From assembly GCA_029266495.1 (NCBI GenBank), contig JAQSWS010000080.1:1-44652 (forward strand): a DNA stretch of 44,652 nucleotides. Reading direction: 5' to 3'. Made by a program: the position numbers and the translations under genes. The notes below the pieces were generated by a model. That model was not told where the DNA came from. It did no database searches and was given only the letters and a program-made list of their open reading frames with translations. The DNA is from Rariglobus sp. GTDB taxonomy: Bacteria > Verrucomicrobiota > Verrucomicrobiia > Opitutales > Opitutaceae. This document shows positions 1-7,975 of this stretch, piece by piece (position 1 is the stretch's first letter; each line of letters opens with the position of its first letter).

Positions 1-2868
1 AGAGAAAGTGACCGAGGTGCTGGCGTTGTTTGCATCGGCAAACGTCACCACGCCCGGCCCACTGATCTTGGTCCAAGTATTAAAGACGGGGGCACTGTTC
101 GCCACAGTGGAACTCAAGACGAGATTCTGCCCGGATGGCATCGTTGCGCTGCCGAGCAGAGGGCGGAACAGGCTGATGACCGGAGCATGGGTGATTTCCA
201 GTTCAACCACGGGAGCGGCGGCGGGTGGGTTCTCGCGGCTGCACAGCGTCAAGCTGGAGATCGTATTGGAGCTGACAACCAAGCTCAGGATCTTGGACGG
301 ATCGCTGGACAACGTGGCGGCGCAGTGAGGGAAGATGTCCATGCTGACCCGGCCATTGGGTGAAAGTGTGCCCAAGAATGTGGAAGCTGCCACCGAAGTA
401 TTCAGAGCGGTCGGCCGGTTGGTGTAGGTCAGGGCGGAGCCTGTGCCGGCGCCTCCTGCTTGGAGCCCTTCGACCCAGGCATCGCCGGCATCGGCCAGCA
501 AGGCTGCGGTCAGCGTAGTCGTCGTAGTCGTCGTGATTCCACCGCTCAGCGTGAAACAAAGTCGGGCTGCTTCCACGCGTTCTCCCTCAGCGAGCGCGGG
601 CAAAACGAAACGCAAATATCCCAAGGCGTCTGTGTAGAGCGGCGCCGAATTCGCTGACTTGGTGACAAGCAGGCCGTTGCTGATTCCGAAGTTGTTGTCT
701 TTGTAACTGACCGAACTTCTCACGCTGGCGTCAGCATCGACCGGAACCGCGACAACGCGCCGCGTCGTAACGGCCAATTCATAGCCGAGCTGTGCCGTGG
801 CGCCGCGAAAATCACTGACCTTGAAAACGGGTTGCACGGTCACGCCTCCGCGGGTCGGCGTGCCGGAAAGGGTGCCATCGGCAGAAAGGGTCACGCCGGG
901 GGGGAGACTGCCTCCGACGAGCGACCACGTGTAGGGAGCGTTGCCGCCGGTGGCCTGAAGCGAAACGGTTCCCTTGGTTTTCCAAGCTGACGCGGACAGG
1001 GTGGTTGTTGCGATGGTCAGCGGGGCGGCGGCGGTCGCGGTTTGCACCGTGACGGTCGCTCCGAGACTGGGGTTCAGGTAGGTTCCGCAGGGCGTGGACT
1101 CCAGTTTGACTGCCCGGACCGAGTAGGTCCAATCGCCTGGCGCAGGCGGGGTATCGACGTAGGTAGCCCCTGAATACGGAGAGCCGGCGGTGGTAAGTTG
1201 CACCCACGGGCCGGTCGGGCTGGGGGAGCGATAAACGTGAACACCCGTTAAATTGGTGTCGTCGGAATTCGTCCACGACAGGGCGACCCCTGCGGAGCCC
1301 GACGCCGAGGCGGTGAGATTGGTGGGGGGGCGCACGGGAAAGAGACGAAGGGTCGGGTCGCCCATGTGGTTGATCCAGAGCCGTCCGTTTCTGTCGCCAA
1401 AGCTGACTGAGCTCGTTCCGTAGGAGTAGATACCGCTGGACCAGCTGCTGTTATTGAGGGTGGTGCGCAGCACGTCGCCCATGTCGCCACCGAGCCCGAG
1501 ACGATGGTAGAAATAGCGGACGCCATAGATGCTCCAGGTGACGCTGAGCGTAAAATTGTCGGTTCCGAGCCGGGCGACCATTTGACCGCTCCCGGTGGCT
1601 TCGGCCCACCAGCCCCAGTGACTTTGCATGCCGGTTAGAAAAACGGCACGACTGTCGTCGTCGCGCATGTCCAGGTAGCCGGTCCCTTTGAAATAAAAGA
1701 GGAAGGGGCCCTGCTGATTCTCCCGGGTGAAGAGCCCGTCCGTGTCGTAGCGGCCGGTGGGATTGGCCGGGAGATCGGCCGTGCTGGTGACCGCCACGAT
1801 TTTACCGGGGCCCAGCAGCGAAGACAGGTTCATCCATCCGGATTCATCCACATTATCAAAGCCTTTGCGGATAGCCCCCTTGCGGCCGGGTTGGAAATTG
1901 TCGGCTGCGCGCCGGTAACGGGCCAGCTTCTCCAAATACATCCGGGTGGTGGCGAGATGGCTGGCCTGACCGTAGGACGTGTCAATCCGTCCAAATCCCA
2001 AATCAATCATCTGCCCGGTTCCGAGAGTGGTGACCCGCACGGCGTCAAATTTCCCATCACCGGCGATATTGCCGACATCGCCCGTTTGGGTGTTCGCCCC
2101 GGTATCCGTCCAGTTGCCGTCCATTTCCGCATAATAGGAATCGGTGGCTTCGGCGTAGGAGGAGGCATGACCGTCAGGCCGGAGACCGTCAGAAATGCCG
2201 GATCGTGGCGCGGGCACCTTGCCGAGCAGAATGAGATTTTTAACTTCGCCGGGGTAGGTGGTATTCAGGGTTTGGATCTGCGTGCGAATTGCTTGGTGCA
2301 GGTTGCCCGCCCCGCTGTAGTCACCGGGCGCCACGGTGATCGTGTGCACCGTCCAGCCATCGGCACCCAAGTCGCGTTTGTAGGCGTCGAGTTCTGCCGG
2401 GAGTCCGGTGGCGATCGTGTCGGTGACTACGAGAACAACCCGCCCGCGGGGAGCGGTTTTATCCACCCGGATTCCGGCCATCAAATAGCCCGTGGGGACA
2501 ACGCCGTTAACAAGGGCGGCAACCCCGCTCATCACGACTTTGTATTCGTAGGTTTCACCCACGCTTATCGCGGTGTCGACGTAAGACGTGGACCCGGACG
2601 GCAGGTCGGCGAGGGCGGTTCCCCAGGATGTTCCGTCCCGTAGTTTACGGTAAATTTTGTAGGCTCCCGCGCGGTGGAGCGTCAGCGTGAGGGTGGGCGG
2701 TGATTCCTGGACCGTCGCGGTCACGGGCACATTGGCGTCGGATCCGCCGTTGTAGCTGCCCGCGAGGGGAGGCCAGCCACCATTCCACGTGCCGATGGCT
2801 GCGGGCAAGGGGGACGTGAACAATCCGATCAATGCCGCCAGAATGCCATAGTAGCGTGTCTTCAACAT
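1..2868 (-). CDS. Secreted C25-peptidase-like multidomain protein (3' end outside window)
   Basis: The frame is open from an ATG at 2868 to the left edge (956 residues), so the C-terminus is missing. It starts with a clear signal peptide (MLKTRYYGILAALIGLFTS...PAA). Residues about 140-510 resemble the gingipain-type C25 alpha/beta fold, with LILLGKVPAPRSG, ATDSYYAEMDGNW, DLGFGRID and the closing INHMGDPTLRLFPV. A fibronectin-III-like domain (about 512-605) follows, then a putative-Ig (He_PIG) domain ending GTLSGTPT (about 620-690), a DNRLRE-type beta-sandwich (about 700-893) and the start of a PKD/REJ-like domain (WTKISGPGVVTF). I see no cysteine in the C25-like region and no clear His of the catalytic dyad, so peptidase activity is doubtful. 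It lies 71 bp downstream of the deacetylase gene in the same direction and is probably cotranscribed. No Shine-Dalgarno is visible. The fold assignment is from memory of family motifs. Confidence 0.7.
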   Translation of the reverse strand, partial: MLKTRYYGILAALIGLFTSPLPAAIGTWNGGWPPLAGSYNGGSDANVPVTATVQESPPTLTLTLHRAGAYKIYRKLRDGTSWGTALADLPSGSTSYVDTAISVGETYEYKVVMSGVAALVNGVVPTGYLMAGIRVDKTAPRGRVVLVVTDTIATGLPAELDAYKRDLGADGWTVHTITVAPGDYSGAGNLHQAIRTQIQTLNTTYPGEVKNLILLGKVPAPRSGISDGLRPDGHASSYAEATDSYYAEMDGNWTDTGANTQTGDVGNIAGDGKFDAVRVTTLGTGQMIDLGFGRIDTSYGQASHLATTRMYLEKLARYRRAADNFQPGRKGAIRKGFDNVDESGWMNLSSLLGPGKIVAVTSTADLPANPTGRYDTDGLFTRENQQGPFLFYFKGTGYLDMRDDDSRAVFLTGMQSHWGWWAEATGSGQMVARLGTDNFTLSVTWSIYGVRYFYHRLGLGGDMGDVLRTTLNNSSWSSGIYSYGTSSVSFGDRNGRLWINHMGDPTLRLFPVRPPTNLTASASGSAGVALSWTNSDDTNLTGVHVYRSPSPTGPWVQLTTAGSPYSGATYVDTPPAPGDWTYSVRAVKLESTPCGTYLNPSLGATVTVQTATAAAPLTIATTTLSASAWKTKGTVSLQATGGNAPYTWSLVGGSLPPGVTLSADGTLSGTPTRGGVTVQPVFKVSDFRGATAQLGYELAVTTRRVVAVPVDADASVRSSVSYKDNNFGISNGLLVTKSANSAPLYTDALGYLRFVLPALAEGERVEAARLCFTLSGGITTTTTTTLTAALLADAGDAWVEGLQAGGAGTGSALTYTNRPTALNTSVAASTFLGTLSPNGRVSMDIFPHCAATLSSDPSKILSLVVSSNTISSLTLCSRENPPAAAPVVELEITHAPVISLFRPLLGSATMPSGQNLVLSSTVANSAPVFNTWTKISGPGVVTFADANNASTSVTFS

Positions 2869-2939
2869 ACACGAGCCGGGTAGAACTGAGCCGGACCGAC
2901 AAGGCATGGCGGCGAGAGGGACGGGCGCACGCAACTGCT

Positions 2940-3959
2940 TCACGGTGTCGTTGCCGGCCAGAGGCTGACGGGCGGACCGTTGGGGGAGACGTCGAAGACG
3001 AGCACGCCGTTTTTGGCGGTGGCGCGCGACTGCACGGAGCCTTGGGAGATGTTGCACTCGCGCCACTGGGCGGGGACCTCGGTGATGAGTGTCAGCGGGT
3101 GGTCGTAGAGCTTGGGATCGGCGGAAGACTTTACCTCGAGTTGAATGCCGTTGGGGATGACCTTGAGTGTCTTGACCGTGGCGCCGTCACGCTCCGTGGC
3201 GTATTGGTGCTGAGAAATGTGATCGGTGATCCAGAGGTCGCCGCGGTCGCTGCGCTCTTTGAGGGCATCGAGCAGCGGAAGGAAGATGGTCTGCTTGAGC
3301 GGCCACATGTCCTGATAGCCCCAGTCGGGCTTGATTCGTTCGACGCCGTGAGCGACGAGGTATTCGATGCCTTTTTTGGCGATCGCCTTGTCGGCGAGCG
3401 CGATCATTTCCTCGAACGTTTTCTGGTGGTAAACGGCGCCATGGCCTTCAAACGGAGGGCGGCTGACGAGGTGGTGTTTCTCCAGTAATTCCTTCAGTTG
3501 GGCGCCGTTGATGTTCCATTTTCCGGGTCCGACGCCGGGCATGCCAAAAGAGACCAGGCGGTTTTCTTTTCCGGGTTGCAGCTTGCGGATGATTGTCGCG
3601 CATTCGCCGATCTCGTATTCGGCATTGGCCATGTCTTTCACCCCTTGGTGAGTCATGGTGTGGTCGGCGAAAACCATTTTGGTGGCGGCAACCTTATCCC
3701 ACTCTTTTGACTGGGTTTTGAACTCACCTTTGGCGGGGCAGATGTAGAACGTGGCAATCATGCCGCGTTTTTCGAGTTCGGGGACGGCGACCTGAAAGTG
3801 GCTGGGCCAGCCGTCGTCAAACATCAGCATGAAGACGGCGGTGCGGTTGTCCTTCCATGTGGCGACGCGGGTATCGCCGACGGCGGCGTGCAGGTGCGTG
3901 GCGAGGGAGGCAAGGGCGGTGAGCGCGAAGACGCGGCTCAGGCGGAGGGGAGAGGTCAT
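2940..3959 (-). CDS. Secreted polysaccharide deacetylase-like protein (NodB/CE4 fold)
   Basis: 339 residues from the ATG at 3959. A longer frame reaches 4007, but the 3959 start gives a proper signal peptide (MTSPLRLSRVFALTALASLATHLHA). The NodB motifs are visible: FDDGW at residues 47-51 (catalytic and metal-binding aspartates) and the H-[ST]-x-x-H metal motif as HTMTH at 100-104. The family removes N- or O-acetyl groups from polysaccharides. Here the protein would act in the periplasm or outside the cell. The C-terminal 90 residues form an extra beta-rich region. It is probably the first gene of a two-gene unit with the C25-like gene. A near-palindrome (4042-4055) lies about 83 bp upstream of the start. 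Substrate unknown. Confidence 0.8.
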   Translation of the reverse strand: MTSPLRLSRVFALTALASLATHLHAAVGDTRVATWKDNRTAVFMLMFDDGWPSHFQVAVPELEKRGMIATFYICPAKGEFKTQSKEWDKVAATKMVFADHTMTHQGVKDMANAEYEIGECATIIRKLQPGKENRLVSFGMPGVGPGKWNINGAQLKELLEKHHLVSRPPFEGHGAVYHQKTFEEMIALADKAIAKKGIEYLVAHGVERIKPDWGYQDMWPLKQTIFLPLLDALKERSDRGDLWITDHISQHQYATERDGATVKTLKVIPNGIQLEVKSSADPKLYDHPLTLITEVPAQWRECNISQGSVQSRATAKNGVLVFDVSPNGPPVSLWPATTP

Positions 3960-4041
3960 GCGGGGCGGGGAGAGACGACAACCTAGGGAGTGAACAGCTG
4001 ATAGCACTCGTCCGCAGGCTCCGGGCGGTTTTTCTTAGACG

Positions 4042-4055
4042 TTTGTTTAAATAAA
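4042..4055. promoter_or_regulatory. Candidate operator TTTGTTTAAATAAA upstream of the deacetylase
   Basis: An AT-rich near-palindrome in GC-rich DNA, 83 bp upstream of the deacetylase start. It matches the inverted repeat TTTGTTCAAACAAA at 15324-15337 in 12 of 14 positions, which suggests one regulator binds both. It could also be an AT-rich promoter element, because it lies between a terminator and a gene start. Confidence 0.45.
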
Positions 4056-4058
4056 CAA

Positions 4059-4092
4059 AAAAGCCCGACGCCTGTGAAGGCGTCGGGCTTTT
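4059..4092 (-). terminator. Rho-independent terminator (minus strand, possibly bidirectional)
   Basis: A 14-bp stem with core AAGCCCGACGCC / GGCGTCGGGCTT and a TGTGAA loop. On the minus strand it ends in a run of Ts. It follows the vestigial GH74-like reading frame whose stop is at 4110-4112. The plus strand also ends in TTTT, but nothing is transcribed towards it from the left. Confidence 0.85.
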
Positions 4093-4109
4093 ACGATCCT
4101 TGGAAACGG

Positions 4110-4200
4110 TCAGTTTTTCCCGTGGAAGATACCGCGGCCGCCGGTGCCGATGTAGACGCGGCCGTATTCCTGGCGGTCGCCGCTGAGGGCGGGCTCACGC
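4110..4200 (-). pseudogene. Vestigial C-terminus of a second GH74-like gene
   Basis: On the minus strand this stretch reads ALSGDRQEYGRVYIGTGG then RGIFHGKN and a TGA stop. It closely parallels the end of the intact neighbour, LAGDPNTHNRVFLGTGGRGVWHLK. About 27 codons remain, directly before a strong terminator (4059-4092) and after the neighbour's own terminator hairpin (4209-4238). The simplest reading is that a tandem paralogue was deleted except for its last codons and terminator. No start codon or rest of the gene is present. Confidence 0.75.
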
Positions 4201-4208
4201 GGAGGAAA

Positions 4209-4238
4209 CCGGCCCGGGAAACAGGGTTCCCGGGCCGG
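4209..4238 (-). terminator. Strong hairpin after the GH74-like gene
   Basis: A perfect 12-bp inverted repeat, CCGGCCCGGGAA / TTCCCGGGCCGG, with a 6-nt loop. It begins 34 bp downstream of the minus-strand stop at 4272-4274 and is followed on that strand by TTT. It is very stable, but the T-tract is short. Confidence 0.65.
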
Positions 4239-4271
4239 GCTTGGAGGCGCGGGCCCAAGGGCGACGCGCAA

Positions 4272-7200
4272 TTATTTCAGGTGCCAGACGCCGCGCCCGC
4301 CGGTGCCGAGAAAGACGCGGTTATGCGTGTTGGGATCCCCGGCGAGGGATTCCGTGCCGATCAGGGACGGGAGTGCGGGCAGGGCATTCCAGTCGGTGCC
4401 ATAGTTGTCGGAACGGTAAACGCCGCGGAATCCGCCGTAGTTGCCGGAGAAATACACGGAGTAGGTTTCGGTGTTGCCCGGCTTGGGCGCGCCGAAGGCG
4501 ATCTGACGGACGCCGCGGATGCGGGTGGCGGATCCCGCCACGCCTCCCATGCGAGTCCAGGCTCCGCCGCCGTTGGTGGAGCGCCAGAGCCCGCCATGGT
4601 CCGCGTTGTCGACGCCATCATCGGAGAACCAGATTTCGCCAGCATTCGGGGAAGCGACGATCTGGCAGCGGTAGATGTTGTAGCTCGAGCTGTTGCCGGG
4701 GACGGTGCCGGCGATGCTCCAATTGGCGCCGCCGTCCTGGCTGCGATAGATCGTGTGCGAGCCGCTGCCGGTGCTCAGCTGGGCGATGTAGAAGTGTCCG
4801 TTCACCCGGTCGCCGGCGAGTTGGATAAGAAGATAGGAGGGAGACGATTTTCCGCCCAGACGGTTGATGCCGGCGGGGAGACCGGAGCACGTCTGCCACG
4901 TGATGCCGCCGTCCATGCTATAGCGAGGAACGGTGTCGGTGCCGAACGGCATCCAGACAAAGTTGTCCGGATTGGTTGCGGAGATAGCGACGCGGCCGCC
5001 GGAGAGATCGCGGGTGGCGTCGGTCACGGAGCCGTGGGAACGATAGGCGGGAACGGTGTTCGGCTGACCGATGGATCCGCCGCCGGAGTAGGTCCTGACC
5101 CGGTTGGCCCACGTAAGGGTGCTTTGGCTCCAATTTGAATCCGGGCAGGCATAGACGCCGATGGAGAAAGTGGCGCCTGTGGTGACGGGGTCGGTCCGAT
5201 AGAGGCGCAGTTTGGCGTCGGTGACGGACGATACTCCGGCGAGACTGAACCGGTAGTATACCTGCCGCTCGCCACTCGTTCCGTTATAGCCCCGCGAAAC
5301 GCCGGCGGTGGTGTCGGCACCATAGTTGGTGGTCTGCGCACCGTTGTGAACCATGGCGTCCTGAGAGGCGAGCTGAGTAAAGGAGCCGTTGAACAGAAGA
5401 TGGGGGCGGTTGGCAGGCGTGCCATATTCCAAGGCGGCAAAGCGGGCGATCGCGGTTTCGGCGGCGCTGAGCACGAGGGTGACGTTGGCCGCGCCGGCGG
5501 CTTTTTGTTTAGCGAGGAATGCGGTGAGATCCCACTCGACCCAGGCAGGGGCGCCGCTGGCGACCGATTGCCGGGCGATCTCGCCGAAGGCGAGCCATGT
5601 CAGACCACCATCGTAGGAGCGCGCCCCGGAGCCAAACAGCTTGAGGGAGGCGTCGCTCACGGTGTAGTTGGCGGTCTTCGTGTTGCCGGTGACCGTGCAT
5701 ACCCAGCGATCGGGGTGGGTGGAACTGTAGTCCAAGCTGGTGACATTGGCGCCATCGGCGGGGTTTCTAAATCTGTCCGTCTCGGACGGGCGTGTCGCCA
5801 GGTCATGGTAGACAAAACCGGTTAGATCGGCGGTGCCGACGACGAGCTTGGGGCGTCCGGTAGCGTAGGGAGGGACCTTCAAAGCTTCGATCACGGCTTC
5901 GTCCTGATCACGCTGGAGCCAGCGCCAGACGGCTTGGAAGCCGATGGTGGTGCCGCCAAGCTGCTGGGCGTTCTGGGTGCGAGCGACGCCGAAGAAGTCG
6001 GCGCACCAAAGTTCATTGGAGACTCCGGGCGGGACCAGCAGCGAAGAGATGCTGCCGAACGGATAACCGGTGACGGAGCGGGTGCCGTCCGGTTCGCCGC
6101 GGGGCACGGTCAGGTTGTCGTTGTAGTTGGCCGTATTGCCGACGGCGCCCTGTTTGAGCCAGTTGGAGCCGCCATCGGTCGATCGCCAGATGGGAGAATT
6201 CCTGTCTCCGATTTTTTCGGCGACGTAGACGATGTTCCCCGTGGCGTCGTTGGGATCTGCAGCGATGCCGCTGTAGTTGATGCCGGAGGTGTCAGGTGTG
6301 ATGTAGGAGAATGAGCCGCCGCGAGGAGCCTTGGCGACGACGGTGCGGCTGGTGACATAGAGCGTGCCATTCGCGGCCATGTGGGCGCGGAATGGATGGG
6401 CCACGGCGACGCCGCCCACCTTGTCCCAGTTGGAGCCGCCATCGGTGCTGTAATAGATGCCCCCGGTGGTTCCGACGTCGTCGAAGACGCCGGCGTAGAG
6501 GATGGTGTTTGCGCCGTTCTTGTCGCAGGCGACGAAAGTGACACCGCCCTTGTAGGCTGGATCGGAATTCTGGCCGTAGGGGACTTCCGTGGCGGGAATC
6601 GAGGTTGGAGTCCATGTGGAACCCGATTTCACCATTTTGATCAGGCCGTTTTGAATCGTGCCGACCCAGACGATACTGGCGTTGTTGGGATCGACGGCGA
6701 TGCGTTCGCCGCAATGTCTGAAGCTGCGGCTGTTGGGCGCAGTGGCGAACGTGCTGTTCAGTTGAGACCACGTGGCGCCGCGATCAACGGACGCGTAGAG
6801 TCCGCGGTAGGTGGCGTTGCCACCGACGGTGACGTAGAGCTTGTTGGCGTCACTTGGATCGACGGCGATCGATTCGACGCCCATGACGCCGCTAGCCGCG
6901 CGGTCGGGCGTGGTGGTGGGGATGATCGTGTCGGTGACCGAGGTCCAGCGACCGCTGGCCGGCATCCAGCGGAACGCTCCGCCGACGTCGGTGCGGATGT
7001 AGATGTCGGCGCCATTGGCGCTGCTCACGATGCCGGTGACGTAGCCCCCGCCGCCGAGGGGGACCTGAGTCCATTTCGGGTCGGAGTCGGCAAGGTCGTA
7101 GCTGAATGACGGCTTGTAGAAGCTTGAGGCCTCGGCGCTGTTGAGGTTGTAGCGCGTGAAATTGTTGAGGCCGGCGGCATCCGGATTGACGCGGACGAAG

Positions 7201-7733
7201 ACGTATTTCCCTGCGCCGGAGCCGCCGTCATAGGCGGCGTTGAGGTAGTCCGTGACTGCGGGGGAGGAGGCGATGGCGCCGCCGGTAGCCCGGGCGGGAG
7301 TGAGGAAGTTGTCCTCAAGGAGGATCGATCCGCCGTCGAGGGCGCCCGCGTAAAAATCGCCCGCGACGACGGCCGAGCTGGAGGAGATGCGCCCACCGTA
7401 GAGGTCGGCGTTGAAGGTCGGCGTGCCGGTTTTTCCGGCGTAGTAGAGGCGAAGGCTGGCGTTGGCGAACTCCTTGCCGACCGGAAGAAAGGGTAGTTGG
7501 AATACAAATACGCCCGAGGAGCCGGTGGTTCCGGAATAGCCGCTGGTCACCGGGTTGACGTCGCTCAGCGCGCCGGAGCTGCTCACCTGCCGGTCGGCGG
7601 CGAGCCCGTAGATGGTGGATGTCTGTGCCTGAAGCGCGGCGGCGGACAAAAGCCCGCAGAGCAGGCCGAGGGCGGGACGAGAACGCCGGGCGCGGCAGCG
7701 CTGCCCGGGTGGGGGGACGAGGTATGTGTTCAT
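4272..7733 (-). CDS. Secreted GH74-like beta-propeller glycosidase with DNRLRE domains
   Basis: 1153 residues from the ATG at 7733 (the frame continues to 7763); this start gives a signal peptide with a twin-Arg-rich n-region and LLCGLLSAAALQA. Residues about 30-205 form a DNRLRE-like beta-sandwich. A GH74/sortilin-type propeller follows, with YIRTDVGGAFRW near residue 246, which corresponds to the first catalytic Asp of xyloglucanases, and GTADLTGFVYHDL near 636, which corresponds to the second. Many Asp-box motifs (S-x-D-G-G-x-x-W) are present. A further DNRLRE region (about 714-907, ending near TLTWANRV) is inserted within the propeller, after which Asp-box blades resume to the C-terminus, GTGGRGVWHLK. 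GH74 enzymes cleave xyloglucan-type beta-glucans outside the cell. Retention of both Asp suggests activity, but the substrate is unproven. Confidence 0.8.
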   Translation of the reverse strand: MNTYLVPPPGQRCRARRSRPALGLLCGLLSAAALQAQTSTIYGLAADRQVSSSGALSDVNPVTSGYSGTTGSSGVFVFQLPFLPVGKEFANASLRLYYAGKTGTPTFNADLYGGRISSSSAVVAGDFYAGALDGGSILLEDNFLTPARATGGAIASSPAVTDYLNAAYDGGSGAGKYVFVRVNPDAAGLNNFTRYNLNSAEASSFYKPSFSYDLADSDPKWTQVPLGGGGYVTGIVSSANGADIYIRTDVGGAFRWMPASGRWTSVTDTIIPTTTPDRAASGVMGVESIAVDPSDANKLYVTVGGNATYRGLYASVDRGATWSQLNSTFATAPNSRSFRHCGERIAVDPNNASIVWVGTIQNGLIKMVKSGSTWTPTSIPATEVPYGQNSDPAYKGGVTFVACDKNGANTILYAGVFDDVGTTGGIYYSTDGGSNWDKVGGVAVAHPFRAHMAANGTLYVTSRTVVAKAPRGGSFSYITPDTSGINYSGIAADPNDATGNIVYVAEKIGDRNSPIWRSTDGGSNWLKQGAVGNTANYNDNLTVPRGEPDGTRSVTGYPFGSISSLLVPPGVSNELWCADFFGVARTQNAQQLGGTTIGFQAVWRWLQRDQDEAVIEALKVPPYATGRPKLVVGTADLTGFVYHDLATRPSETDRFRNPADGANVTSLDYSSTHPDRWVCTVTGNTKTANYTVSDASLKLFGSGARSYDGGLTWLAFGEIARQSVASGAPAWVEWDLTAFLAKQKAAGAANVTLVLSAAETAIARFAALEYGTPANRPHLLFNGSFTQLASQDAMVHNGAQTTNYGADTTAGVSRGYNGTSGERQVYYRFSLAGVSSVTDAKLRLYRTDPVTTGATFSIGVYACPDSNWSQSTLTWANRVRTYSGGGSIGQPNTVPAYRSHGSVTDATRDLSGGRVAISATNPDNFVWMPFGTDTVPRYSMDGGITWQTCSGLPAGINRLGGKSSPSYLLIQLAGDRVNGHFYIAQLSTGSGSHTIYRSQDGGANWSIAGTVPGNSSSYNIYRCQIVASPNAGEIWFSDDGVDNADHGGLWRSTNGGGAWTRMGGVAGSATRIRGVRQIAFGAPKPGNTETYSVYFSGNYGGFRGVYRSDNYGTDWNALPALPSLIGTESLAGDPNTHNRVFLGTGGRGVWHLK

Positions 7734-7837
7734 TGGGGGGAAGCAGGGCTGACGCGTGCTCACCGGGACGGGAGAGCGGGGGAATACGCGAGGGGAGGAA
7801 AGAACGGCTGGGTTTCGCTCGCCCAGCCAGGAGGCGT

Positions 7838-7849
7838 TTAAGCGCTTTT
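7838..7849. promoter_or_regulatory. Candidate LacI-type operator TTAAGCGCTTTT upstream of the GH74-like gene
   Basis: Centre AAGCGCTT is a perfect palindrome with the central CG typical of classical LacI/CcpA operators. It lies 105 bp upstream of the GH74-like start, a spacing similar to the other candidate operators here. Single occurrence; speculative. Confidence 0.3.
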
Positions 7850-7903
7850 CGAGCGTGGAGGAATACCCGCGACCAATCCTGGCGGACGAACGAAACGATG
7901 GGC

Positions 7904-7937
7904 GAAAAAAAGGCGCAGACTATGGGAGCTGCGCCTT
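7904..7937 (-). terminator. Rho-independent terminator of the first PEP-CTERM gene
   Basis: On the minus strand, stem AAGGCGCAG / CTGCGCCTT with a 10-nt loop is followed by seven Ts. It lies about 40 bp downstream of the stop at 7976 and is a textbook intrinsic terminator. Confidence 0.9.
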
Positions 7938-7975
7938 GTGCTGAGTGAAGAACGGCGTGCGTTCGATCGAGAAGA

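Noticed and set aside
7806-7828. Inverted repeat GGCTGGG / CCCAGCC upstream of the GH74-like gene
   Set aside because: No T-tract on either strand and no matching site elsewhere; probably chance in GC-rich DNA.
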